The notes beneath the pieces are model-generated. The model saw nothing but the letters and a program-made list of their open reading frames with translations, had not been told where the DNA came from and made no database searches. A DNA stretch of 51,743 nt from Pseudonocardia sp. TRM90224 (lineage in GTDB: Bacteria; Actinomycetota; Actinomycetes; Mycobacteriales; Pseudonocardiaceae), in assembly GCF_021245725.1 (NCBI RefSeq), contig NZ_JAJGSX010000051.1, forward strand, positions 1 to 51,743. Reading direction: 5' to 3'. The position numbers and the translations under genes were made by a program. Of the stretch, positions 1-7,933 are shown in pieces (the stretch's first letter is position 1; every line of letters starts with the position of its first letter).

Positions 1-21
1 CCTTCCCGACCGCCATGTCGA

Positions 22-681
22 TCACAGCGGTCGATCTTGGTCCACCCGCGGCTTACACCGTTCGCGTGACACGCCCCCACCGGGTCGGTCGGGATGACGA
101 GTGATCGTCAACTCGTTGACCTCGGACTCCGGGCCATCGTCGGGTTCGGGTCCGTCCTGGTCGAACGACCGAACCACCCGCATCCCCAGAGTGAAGAGAC
201 CTTGCGGGTCGAACACCGCCGCCTGTTCAGCAAGCTGCGCTTCGACATACGCACAGTCCTCCGGCGTCAACCGCCCCGCTTCCTTCGAGCCGAGGACCTG
301 GACGATCTTCTCGACATGCCGCAGGCTCATCACCCCGGCCTCGAACACCGCCGCCGTGGCTGGCAGGCGGGCCGGCAACACCTGACCGTCCAGGGCGATC
401 CGAGGACAGACGTGCTCAGCAGCGGTCACATACCGCTTGGCATCGTTGCGGTCGATGTTCCACAGATCCCGGATCGCGTTGGTCGGCGACCTGTAACCCC
501 GCGCGTGAAAGCCACCCTCACGAACAAAAGCGCTGATCGCACAAACCCTCGCGAAGTCCAGACGGCGCCCGAGAACCTCTAATTCACGGGTCGCGGCGCA
601 GCGTTCTTCGAACGTCCCGACCAGGGTGTCTGCCTGCAGTTGTGCCACCCCGTCGAGGGCGACCCGCAGGTTCTCGGACAT
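22..681 (-). pseudogene. Truncated DUF222 (HNH-endonuclease-associated) protein
   Basis: The 219-aa product has the DUF222 pattern common in actinobacteria: an N-terminal helical block (ALDGVAQLQADTL), then EVLGRRLDFARVCAISAF, GYRSPTNAIRDLW and AKRYVTAAEHV, and the block VFEAGVMSLRHVEKIVQVL. Family members usually run past 400 aa and end in an HNH nuclease domain. Here the reading frame leaves the family pattern at about residue 200, after RHPDRPGGG, and stops 16 residues later, so the HNH half is missing. The ATG at 681 is the natural family start. A frameshift, a deletion or an insertion junction at about positions 60-80 would explain it; what lies beyond position 1 is unknown. DUF222-HNH genes are often multicopy and of unclear function. 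Confidence 0.7.
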
Positions 682-884
682 GCCTCTATTTTAGACGCAG
701 CAAAGATCCATAGCCACTCCATTCCCGACTTCTTCCCCTGTTTCTGAGGTGGCCGGGTTGGGTGAAGAGCGTATTTCCTGGTTGCGTCGCCTGCCGTCCC
801 CGACCTGCACTCCAGTCCCGACGATCAGCCTGCGATTGGTCGGTGGTCCTCTGTCCTGTGGTGCCGTCCAAAGACGATTTTCAC

Positions 885-954
885 ACCGCGCAGACCCAGG
901 TGTGTCGTCGCAGACCGCACAACCTCTGCGCGGACACCACGAGGTCTGCGCGGT
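885..954. repeat. 12-bp inverted repeat in non-coding DNA
   Basis: ACCGCGCAGACC at 885-896 is exactly complementary to GGTCTGCGCGGT at 943-954. The spacer also holds scrambled copies of the CTGCGCGG and ACACCA words. It sits in the roughly 930-bp stretch (682-1615) in which I see no convincing gene. It may be the edge of the larger palindromic element that starts at 996. Confidence 0.55.
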
Positions 955-995
955 CGCACCAAAGGCGTGCCCGCCACCCACAGGTGGGCCTGAGA

Positions 996-1132
996 GTGCC
1001 ATCCCGTCGACCTGGCAAACCCCCACCACACGGCCGCCCGTGGGCGGCCCTCAACAAAACCGCAACAGAACACGCGAAGCTCCGCCCACGGGCGGCCGTG
1101 TGGTATCCCCAAAGAGGTCGACGGGATGGCAC
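996..1132. repeat. 137-bp interrupted palindrome, possible MITE-like element
   Basis: Two nested pairs of perfect inverted repeats are visible. The outer 18-bp arms are at 996-1013 and 1115-1132 and contain CCATCCCGTCGACCT and its complement. The inner 22-bp arms are at 1026-1047 and 1082-1103 and contain GGCCGCCCGTGGGCGG. The loop at 1048-1081 is A-rich (CAACAAAACCGCAACAG). Only the 12/11-nt internal spacers are unpaired. No coding frame follows this symmetry. Such a structure is typical of non-autonomous mobile elements or of a strong cruciform; no target duplication was established. Confidence 0.75.
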
Positions 1133-1287
1133 GACCCAACCCATCCCGGAGACTTGCCCGCCCGGCGAGGGCGCCCTTAAAAAACGCGACTACCAAGCCC
1201 GACAGGACCACCACAGCCGCGAGACCATCCGCCACGAACCCACCCGACGAACCACGTCGAGAACCCACGACCACCACCCAACGCGCG

Positions 1288-1436
1288 ACTCGCCTGCTGA
1301 ACGTGGGACTCGCCCGCCGAAACGTGGGACTCACCGTGCCGGAGGTGTCGACTCACCGTTCCAGAAGTGTCGACTCGCCGTGCTGGAGGTGTCGACTCAC
1401 CGTGCCGAAAGTGTCGACTCACCCGGCCTGGAGCTC
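1288..1436. repeat. Tandem array of ~22-bp units
   Basis: Seven head-to-tail units are visible, at 1288-1307, 1308-1328, 1329-1350, 1351-1372, 1373-1394, 1395-1416 and 1417-1436. Each begins with ACTC(A/G)CC; the central ones end in GTGTCG and the first two in ACGTGGG. Central units are exactly 22 bp, while the first two are 20 and 21 bp and the last is degenerate. Units differ at several positions and have no unique spacers, so this is not a CRISPR. The array is about 180 bp upstream of the LysR start. Confidence 0.8.
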
Positions 1437-1615
1437 CTTCGGGAACCCGGAGAGCACGACCACGGCCGGGTCGTCGTGGAACGCGGTCCCGCGTCGCCCG
1501 GCGCACCCAGCACGGACGTCGCGAGCAGTGCAGGAAGAATCGTGGACGTGCCACGTCCCAAGGAGCAGACGCGCCGTCGCAGCGCCCTGCCCGCGGCCGG
1601 AGAGGGGACCGGTTG

Positions 1616-2548
1616 ATGAGCGACCCCGGGTTCACGCTCGTCCAGCTGCGCTACTTCGCCGCCGCGGCCGAACGCGGCAGCATGACCCTGGCGGCCCGCG
1701 ACCTCATGGTGTCCCAGTCGGCCGTCTCCACGGCCGTCGCGTTGTTGGAGAAGGAGCTCGGCGTGCAGCTGCTGCTGCGGCACCACGCCCGCGGCCTGAC
1801 GCTCACCCCCGCCGGCCGCGCGTTCCACCAGCAGGTCCGCGAGTTCCTCGCCCACAGCGTCGAGCTCGTCGAGTCGGCCAGGCAGGCGGGCACGGAGGTG
1901 GTCGGCAACCTGACGCTCGGCTGCTTCATCACGCTGGCGCCGTTCCGGCTGCCGCGGCTGCTGGCGGAGTTCGAGAAGCGCCATCCCGCTGTCCGGGCGG
2001 CCGTGCGCGAAGGGGAGCACGCCGCCCTCAAGACCGCGCTGCGGGCCGGCGACTGCGAAATCGCCCTGCTGTACGGCTACGACCTCGACGACGACATCGA
2101 GCACACGGTGCTCGACGCGACGCGGCCGTATGCGCTGGTTCCGGCCGGTCACCGGTTCGCCGAGCGGCCGGACCGGGAGGTGGCACTGGCCGAGCTGGCC
2201 GACGAGCCGATGATCCTCCTCGATCTGCCGCACAGCGCCGACTACCTGCTCGGTGTGCTGCGCGCCGCCGGCGTGGAGCCGGTGATCCGGCACCGCAGCG
2301 CCGGTTTCGAGACCGTCCGTGCGCTCGTCGCCAACGGGCACGGCTACGCGGTGCTGAACCAGCGCCCCGCGCACGACGGGACCTACGGCGGCGGCCGGGC
2401 CGTGCCTCTCACGCTCCGCGACGAGGTCCCGCCCCTGAACATCGTCCTGTGCTGGATGCGGGGCACCCGCCCGACCCGCCGCGCCCAGGCGTTCCTCCAC
2501 ACCTGCCGGGCCCTGTATTCCGAGGGACAGCGTTCCGAGGGCCGCTGA
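1616..2548 (+). CDS. LysR-family transcriptional regulator
   Basis: This 310-aa protein has the LysR layout. An N-terminal winged helix-turn-helix starts with FTLVQLRYFAAAAERGSMT and contains SQSAVSTAVALLEKELGVQL. It is followed by an effector-binding domain (residues about 95-300) with GNLTLGCFITLAPFRLPRLL and the late GHGYAVLNQRP block. The ATG at 1616 places the HTH at the usual distance; the longer upstream frame runs through the tandem repeat and is not family-like. It lies 117 bp upstream of, and in the same orientation as, the monooxygenase operon, so it is the likely regulator of that operon. The inducer is unknown. Confidence 0.9.
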   Translation: MSDPGFTLVQLRYFAAAAERGSMTLAARDLMVSQSAVSTAVALLEKELGVQLLLRHHARGLTLTPAGRAFHQQVREFLAHSVELVESARQAGTEVVGNLTLGCFITLAPFRLPRLLAEFEKRHPAVRAAVREGEHAALKTALRAGDCEIALLYGYDLDDDIEHTVLDATRPYALVPAGHRFAERPDREVALAELADEPMILLDLPHSADYLLGVLRAAGVEPVIRHRSAGFETVRALVANGHGYAVLNQRPAHDGTYGGGRAVPLTLRDEVPPLNIVLCWMRGTRPTRRAQAFLHTCRALYSEGQRSEGR

Positions 2549-2665
2549 CCCAGCATCTGTTCTGCAGATGCCGTGCAGCGGAAACATGTGTTGGATCGCT
2601 GCAAGGCTGTCTTCCACACTGGCCGTCGTCCCCTTTCCGGGACTGCGACCACCAGGAGGAAGACC

Positions 2666-3949
2666 ATGTCTCAACCGGCTCCCGCTCGCGAGATCGACGT
2701 CCTCGTCGTCGGCGCGGGCCAGGCCGGTGTGGCCATGAGCGAGCACCTGGGCGCGCGCGGGATCCAGCACCTGGTGGTGGAGCGCGACCGGATCGCGGAG
2801 CGCTGGCGCACGGGACGTTGGGACTCCCTCGTGGCGAACGGCCCGGCCTGGCACGACCGTTTTCCGGGGCTGTCGTTCCGGGACGTGCACCCCGACGGTT
2901 TCGCGTCGAAGGATCAGGTCGCGGACTACTTCGTCGCCTACGCGGAGAAGATCGACGCACCGATCCGGTGCGGGGTGGACGTGCAGAGCGTGCGGAAGAA
3001 GATCGGCCGGCCCGGTTTCCGCGTGGACACGTCGGACGGGACCATCGACGCCCGTCACGTCGTGGCTGCGACCGGAGCGTTCCAGAAGCCGGTCGTGCCC
3101 GCGGTCGTTCCCGGGGTCGCGAACCTGCTCCAGATCCACTCCAGCGCCTACCGCAACCCGCGCCAGCTCCCCGACGGCGCCGTCCTGGTGGTCGGAGCGG
3201 GGTCGTCGGGGGTGCAGATCGCGGACGAGCTGCAGAGATCGGGACGCCAGGTCCACCTCTCGGTCGGCCCGCACGACCGGCCCCCGCGGCGGTACCGGGG
3301 ACGCGATTTCTGCTGGTGGCTGGGGGTCCTCAACAAGTGGGAGATGCCCACGCCGCCCCGGGGCGCGGAGCACGTCACGATCGCGGTCAGCGGAGCGCAC
3401 GGCGGTCACACCGTCGACTTCCGCGCCCTCGCGGCAGGCGGCATCACCCTCGTCGGCCGGACCGTCTCGTTCGACAACGGCACCGTGCGCTTCGCGCCGG
3501 ACCTCCGCGTGAACATCGAGAACGGCGACGCCAACTACCTGTCGATGCTGGACGAAGCCGACGCCTACGTCGCGCGCAACGGCCTCGATCTCCCCGAGGA
3601 ACCGGAGGCCCGCGCCTTCGGGCCGGATCCGGGCAGCGTGCTCGACCCGCTGCTCGAACTCGACCTCGCGGGTGCCGGGGTCACCTCGATCGTCTGGGCC
3701 ACCGGCTTCGTCTCCGATTACAGCTGGTTGCCGGCCGCCGCCCTCGACGAGCACGGGAAGCCGAAGCACGACCGCGGCGTGTCGGCCGAGCCCGGGATCT
3801 ACTTCCTGGGACTGCCCTGGCAGTCGCGCCGCGGATCGAGCTTCATCTGGGGCGTCTGGCACGACGCCGCCTACCTGGCCGAGCACATCACGATCCAGCG
3901 CGGCTACCTCGCCCACGAGCCCGCCGTCACCGAGATCGGAGCAGCCTGA
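2666..3949 (+). CDS. Flavin-containing monooxygenase-like FAD/NAD(P)H oxidoreductase
   Basis: The protein has 427 aa and two Rossmann motifs: LVVGAGQAGVAMSEHL (FAD, residues 13-28) and LVVGAGSSGVQIADEL (NADPH, around residue 175). Between them is the family block AATGAFQKPVVP, and near the C-terminus WATGFVSDYSWLP. This is the layout of group B flavin monooxygenases of the CzcO/YUCCA type, which hydroxylate soft N or S atoms or carbonyls with NADPH and O2. The ATG at 2666 follows AGGAGGA at a good distance. Its stop overlaps the RidA start (ATGA), so translation is coupled. In this operon the natural job would be oxidation of an N-containing substrate, giving imine or enamine products. That substrate is inferred and not identified. 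Confidence 0.85.
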   Translation: MSQPAPAREIDVLVVGAGQAGVAMSEHLGARGIQHLVVERDRIAERWRTGRWDSLVANGPAWHDRFPGLSFRDVHPDGFASKDQVADYFVAYAEKIDAPIRCGVDVQSVRKKIGRPGFRVDTSDGTIDARHVVAATGAFQKPVVPAVVPGVANLLQIHSSAYRNPRQLPDGAVLVVGAGSSGVQIADELQRSGRQVHLSVGPHDRPPRRYRGRDFCWWLGVLNKWEMPTPPRGAEHVTIAVSGAHGGHTVDFRALAAGGITLVGRTVSFDNGTVRFAPDLRVNIENGDANYLSMLDEADAYVARNGLDLPEEPEARAFGPDPGSVLDPLLELDLAGAGVTSIVWATGFVSDYSWLPAAALDEHGKPKHDRGVSAEPGIYFLGLPWQSRRGSSFIWGVWHDAAYLAEHITIQRGYLAHEPAVTEIGAA

Positions 3950-4371
3950 TGCCCACCCACACCCGCATCCGTCCGTTCAACACCCGCGACACCTACCCGG
4001 AGCAGGACCTCGACAACGACCTGTGCCAGGCCGTCGTCGCCCGCGGCACGGTGTACGTGCGCGGCCAGATCGGCCAGGACCTCGACACCAGCGAGTCGGT
4101 CGGGATCGGTGACGCCGCCGCCCAGGCCGAGCAGGCGATGGCCAACATCGACATGCTGCTCCGCGAGGCGGGCAGCCGGATGGAGCACCTGGTCAAGCTG
4201 ACCGTCTACCTGGTCGACCCGCGCTACCGCGAGGCCGTCTACCGCACGATCGGCCGCTGGACCAAGGGCGTCCACCCGATCTCCACCGGCCTGGTCGTCT
4301 CGGCGTTGGCCCGGCCGGAGTGGCTGGTCGAGGTCGACGCCATCGCGGTCATCCCCGAGGACGAGCGATGA
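3949..4371 (+). CDS. RidA-family imine/enamine deaminase
   Basis: This 140-aa protein belongs to the RidA/YjgF/UK114 family: GTVYVRGQIGQDLD near residue 33, AAAQAEQAMANIDMLLREAG, VKLTVYLVDPRYREAVY and the terminal LVEVDAIAVIP. The family forms trimers that hydrolyse reactive enamines and imines to ketones and ammonia; some members are specific deaminases in catabolic pathways. RidA archetypes carry an arginine in the terminal block, which here reads ARPEWLVEVDA, so this is probably one of the Rid subgroups tied to a pathway. Starts and stops overlap on both sides (ATGA at 3949 and 4368), placing it inside the operon. Confidence 0.9.
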   Translation: MPTHTRIRPFNTRDTYPEQDLDNDLCQAVVARGTVYVRGQIGQDLDTSESVGIGDAAAQAEQAMANIDMLLREAGSRMEHLVKLTVYLVDPRYREAVYRTIGRWTKGVHPISTGLVVSALARPEWLVEVDAIAVIPEDER

Positions 4372-5042
4372 CGATCTCGATCATCGCCGGCGACGGTGCG
4401 GGGCGGTTCGGTGCGGCGGTCTGCTCGTCGAGCCCGGCGGTGGCCGCCCGCACCGTGCACCTGCGGCCCGGCGTCGGCGCCGTCTCCTCGCAGAACATCA
4501 CCGACCCGCGGCTCGGCACGCTGCTGCTCGACCGGCTGGCCGGCCTCGACGACGCCGAGGCCGCCCTCGGCAAGATCGTCGCCGGCACGGTCGACCGGGA
4601 GTACCGGCAGCTGACGGTCCTGGACGGCGCGGGTCGCACGGCGGTGTTCCACGGCGCGCAGACGCTCGGGATCCACGCCGCCGCCCAGGGCGACGGCGTC
4701 GTCGCGGCGGGCAACATGCTCGCCTCGGAGTCGGTCGTGGCGGCGCTGGTGTCAGCGTTCGTCCGGAGCGAGGGCGAGCTGGAGACCCGGCTGCTCGCCG
4801 CCCTCCGTGCGGGTCTGGCCGCAGGCGGCGAGGCGGGTCCGGTGCACTCCGCCGGGCTCGCCGTGGTCGCCGACGTCGAGTGGCGGGTGACCGACCTGCG
4901 CGTCGACTGGCACGACGACCCCGTCGCCGAGCTCGGTCGGCTGCTCGACGTCTGGCTGCCGCAGCGCGACGACTACGTGCGGCGAGGGCTCGATCCCGCG
5001 GCGGCGCCGTCGTACGGCGTGCCGGGAGACCCGCGGGCATGA
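4368..5042 (+). CDS. DUF1028 Ntn-hydrolase-like protein
   Basis: The 224-aa protein starts MTISIIAGD and continues with AAVCSSSPAVAARTVHLRPGVGAVSSQN, the conserved opening of DUF1028 (PF06267), including the penultimate Thr. Members adopt an Ntn-hydrolase-like fold and commonly sit next to RidA and amidohydrolase genes. A role in amide hydrolysis is therefore likely, but no activity is established for the family that I can cite. The start overlaps the RidA stop and its own stop overlaps the next ATG. Confidence 0.85.
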   Translation: MTISIIAGDGAGRFGAAVCSSSPAVAARTVHLRPGVGAVSSQNITDPRLGTLLLDRLAGLDDAEAALGKIVAGTVDREYRQLTVLDGAGRTAVFHGAQTLGIHAAAQGDGVVAAGNMLASESVVAALVSAFVRSEGELETRLLAALRAGLAAGGEAGPVHSAGLAVVADVEWRVTDLRVDWHDDPVAELGRLLDVWLPQRDDYVRRGLDPAAAPSYGVPGDPRA

Positions 5043-6184
5043 ACGCCCTCAAGGAGGCCGCGCGGACGCGCGTGCACCGACACGCGGAGCAGCTCGTCGA
5101 CCTCGCCCGCCGGTTGCACGCCGACCCGGAGATCGGGTGGGAGGAGCACCGGGCGGCCGCGACCGTGCCCGAGCTGCTCGACCGGGCCGGGTTCGCGGTC
5201 ACCCCGCAGTACCTGGGACTGGAGACGGCGTTCCACGCCAGCTTCGGCACGGGCCCCACGCGGATCGCCCTCTGCGCGGAGTACGACGCGCTGCCCGGTC
5301 TCGGCCACGCCTGCGGGCACAACCTCATCGCGGCCGGCTCGGTCGGGGCCGCTCTCGGCATCGCCGCGATCGCCGACGAGATCGGGGTCACCGTCGAGGT
5401 GTACGGGACGCCGGCCGAGGAGGGCGGCGGCGGCAAGATCGAGCTGCTCGAACGCGGCGCGTTCGCCGGCGTCGACCTGGCCATGATGGTGCACCCCGCG
5501 CCGGTTGACGTCGCCGAGGCGCGACCGTTCGCCGTCTCGCACTCGCACGTGTCCTACCGCGGGCGCGCCGCGCACGCCGCGGCGTACCCGGAGGCAGGGG
5601 TCAATGCCGCCGACGCCTTCACCGTTGCGCAGGTGGCGATCGGGCTGCTCCGTCAGCACCTGCCTGCAGGGGTTCGGGTGCACGGCATCGTCACGCGCGG
5701 CGGCGAAGCCCCGAACGCGGTCCCCGAGCACACCGCCGGGCGCTGGTACGTCCGTGCGGAGACCCTGGCCGAGCTGGCCGAGGTCGAGCCGCGGGTGTGG
5801 CGCTGCTTCGAGGCCGGCGCTGTGGCGACGGGGTGCGAGCTGGCGATCGAGCCCGAGAGCAAGCCGTACGCGGAGTTCCGGGCCGACGAGCACGCCCTGG
5901 CCGCGTACCGGGCCAACGCCGTCGCCCTCGGCCGCACGTTCGCCGAGGGCGGCCTCGCGGCCCGGATGAACCGCGCCTCGACCGACATGGGCAACGTCTC
6001 GCAGGTGGTCCCGGCGATCCACCCCTACATCGGCATCGGGTCGCTTCCCGCGACCAACCATCAGCGCGAGTTCGCGGCCCACTGCGTCGGGGACCTCGCC
6101 GACCGGGCGATGCTCGACGGGGCGACCGCGCTGGCCTGGACCGCAGTGGACCGCGCGAGCGCCGGGCCGGATGAACGATCATGA
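5039..6184 (+). CDS. M20D-family amidohydrolase (AbgB-like)
   Basis: This 381-aa metallo-amidohydrolase has the metal-binding block AEYDALPGLGHACGHN (residues 80-95), the GTPAEEGGGGK block with the catalytic and ligand Glu pair (about 123-133), MVHP (150-153), and a dimerisation-domain segment with SYRGRAAHAAAYPEAGVNA. The combination EYDALPGLGHACGHN is typical of the AbgB / aminoacylase-1-like-2 branch, which cleaves N-acyl amino acids or p-aminobenzoyl-glutamate-like amides. Length is slightly short of AbgB but domains look complete. It overlaps DUF1028 by 4 bp. It probably supplies or trims an amide-linked substrate for the monooxygenase-RidA pair; the order of steps is not known. Confidence 0.88.
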   Translation: MNALKEAARTRVHRHAEQLVDLARRLHADPEIGWEEHRAAATVPELLDRAGFAVTPQYLGLETAFHASFGTGPTRIALCAEYDALPGLGHACGHNLIAAGSVGAALGIAAIADEIGVTVEVYGTPAEEGGGGKIELLERGAFAGVDLAMMVHPAPVDVAEARPFAVSHSHVSYRGRAAHAAAYPEAGVNAADAFTVAQVAIGLLRQHLPAGVRVHGIVTRGGEAPNAVPEHTAGRWYVRAETLAELAEVEPRVWRCFEAGAVATGCELAIEPESKPYAEFRADEHALAAYRANAVALGRTFAEGGLAARMNRASTDMGNVSQVVPAIHPYIGIGSLPATNHQREFAAHCVGDLADRAMLDGATALAWTAVDRASAGPDERS

Positions 6185-6261
6185 GCACCACCGGCTCACC
6201 GGCGTCACGACGCCGGGCGCAACGCCGGCCTGATCCCCGACCCGTTTCCGGAGGTCGTGAC

Positions 6262-7800
6262 ATGTCCACCGTCGAACCAGGAGTCCAGCAGGATCGGACC
6301 GCGTTGGCCGCACTGCAGCAGACCCGGCTGCGCAAGACCCTCGGCCGCGCCGACATCGTCTTCTTCATCGTCGCCGCGGTGATCAGCATCGACACCATCG
6401 GGCTGCTGGCCGCCGGTGGTGGTGAGGGCGTCGTCTGGGCCACGTTCCTCGCGGTCGCTTTCCTCGTGCCCTACGCCCTCGTCTTCGCCGAGACGTCGGC
6501 GGCCTTCCCGGCGGAGGGCGGGCCGTACCACTGGGTGAAGCTGGCCTTCGGCCGGGCATGGGGAGCGGTGGCGGTCGTCCTGTACTGGGTCACCAACCCG
6601 ATCTGGCTGGGCGGCTCGCTCGCCTTCATCGCCGCCGAGGCCTGGTCGCACTACGTCGTGCCCACCGAGCCGGGAAGCGTCGGCGACCACGCCTTCAAGC
6701 TGGTCTTCGTGTGGAGCGCGATCACCTTGGCGATCGTCAGTCTCGGGCACGGGAAGCGGGTGATCAACGCCGGTGCGGTGGCGAAGCTGCTCGTCCTGGT
6801 CAGCATGTCCGCCACAGCGCTCGTCCACGTCATCGGCAACGGCGGCATCAACATCGGCGCCGTGACGTTCGCGCCCACGCTCGCCGGCTTCCTCGGCATC
6901 GTGCCGGTCGCCCTGTTCGCCTACGTCGGGTTCGAGGCGCCCACCGCGGCATCCGACGAGATGCACGACGCTCGCCGCGACACTCCGGTGGCCATCGCCC
7001 GGGGCACGGTCATCACGCTGCTGGCCTACGTCGTCCCGGTGCTGACGATCGTGCTGGTGACGCCTCCCGAGCAACTCGCCGACGCCGGGGTCATGTCGAC
7101 CATCCGGGCCGCGTACGACGTCTGGGGAGGCGCGGCCGAACCGCTGATCACCATTACTGCCCTCGCCTTCGTCTTCGCCCTGCTGACGCAGGGGAGTGCA
7201 TGGATGATCGCGACGGACCGGATGCAGGCCGTGGCCGCGGCGGACGGCGCCTTCTTCGGCGGCTACCTCGGTTCGTTCAGCGCTCGGCTCGGGACCCCGG
7301 TCCGGATGAACGTGCTCTCCGGCATCGTCTCCACCGTCTTCCTGCTCGCGGCCATGAACCTGGTCGACGGCACCGCGGCGTCGATCTTCACCGTGGTGCT
7401 GACCGTCGCCATCTCGACGCTGCTGATCAGCTACGTGATCATCGTGCCCGCGGTGATCCGCCTGCGGCTGGCGCACGGGCAGGTCCATCGCCCGTTCCGG
7501 GTATCAGGAGGACAGGGCGTGTTCGTCGCTCTTGCCGGCTTGGTGCTGTTCCTAGTCGCCTTCGGCTCCTGGGTCGCGGTGTTCCCCGGCACCGTCGAGG
7601 CCCTCGCCTGTATCGACTACTCCTTCGTGGACGTGTGGGGCGTCACGCAGCTGAACTTCGAGCTGTTCACGGTGGGCACGCTGCTGATCGTCGTGGCCCT
7701 CGGGGTGGTGGGTTACGTACGAGGCGCCCCGCTGCGCAGTGACACGGCGCTGCGCGGTGACACGGCGCTGCGCGGTGACACGGCGAGGGAGAAGGCATGA
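6262..7800 (+). CDS. APC-superfamily amino acid/amine permease
   Basis: The protein has 512 aa and about 12 hydrophobic helices. It opens with TLGRADIVFFIVAAVISIDTIGLLA and carries the APC consensus PAEGGPYHWVKLAFG in the first third and ALFAYVGFEAPTAASDEM in the middle. I start it at the ATG at 6262, which follows GGAGG by 7 nt. An in-frame ATG at 6181 overlaps the previous stop but gives a charged, non-family leader. It is the last gene of the operon and likely imports the amide or amine substrate. The C-terminus ends in a short repeated tail (TALRGD) encoded by an 18-bp tandem repeat. Confidence 0.88.
   Translation: MSTVEPGVQQDRTALAALQQTRLRKTLGRADIVFFIVAAVISIDTIGLLAAGGGEGVVWATFLAVAFLVPYALVFAETSAAFPAEGGPYHWVKLAFGRAWGAVAVVLYWVTNPIWLGGSLAFIAAEAWSHYVVPTEPGSVGDHAFKLVFVWSAITLAIVSLGHGKRVINAGAVAKLLVLVSMSATALVHVIGNGGINIGAVTFAPTLAGFLGIVPVALFAYVGFEAPTAASDEMHDARRDTPVAIARGTVITLLAYVVPVLTIVLVTPPEQLADAGVMSTIRAAYDVWGGAAEPLITITALAFVFALLTQGSAWMIATDRMQAVAAADGAFFGGYLGSFSARLGTPVRMNVLSGIVSTVFLLAAMNLVDGTAASIFTVVLTVAISTLLISYVIIVPAVIRLRLAHGQVHRPFRVSGGQGVFVALAGLVLFLVAFGSWVAVFPGTVEALACIDYSFVDVWGVTQLNFELFTVGTLLIVVALGVVGYVRGAPLRSDTALRGDTALRGDTAREKA
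7732..7785. repeat. 18-bp in-frame tandem repeat at the permease C-terminus
   Basis: Three units of CTGCGCGGTGACACGGCG are present (the first differs by one base), each encoding LR(S/G)DTA. It is an in-frame expansion of the cytoplasmic tail. Confidence 0.85.
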
Positions 7801-7933
7801 GCCGAGCGCGACCTCATCGACGTCGGTAGCGACAGGTCCCGGCCGGGCGGGAAGGGGAAGCGGTTGCCCATCGGTCGCGCTGGAAGCCGGCGCCGACCTG
7901 TGATCCGACGTGGTACGGCAGTTCTGGCCGCCT

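Noticed and set aside
1288..1436. CRISPR array
   Set aside because: Units follow each other without unique spacers and no cas genes are present.
686..1635. Genes in the 930-bp stretch before the LysR gene
   Set aside because: Open frames on both strands are low-complexity Arg/Pro/Thr sequence crossing the palindrome and the tandem array.
1397..3916. An 839-codon antisense open frame
   Set aside because: It is the typical high-GC antisense shadow of the LysR and monooxygenase genes, with no domain pattern.
1126..4371. A 1081-codon open frame on the + strand through the LysR and monooxygenase genes
   Set aside because: Its translation is Arg/Ala/Pro-rich shadow sequence until the RidA protein at its end; the LysR and monooxygenase frames have family motifs and ribosome-binding sites.
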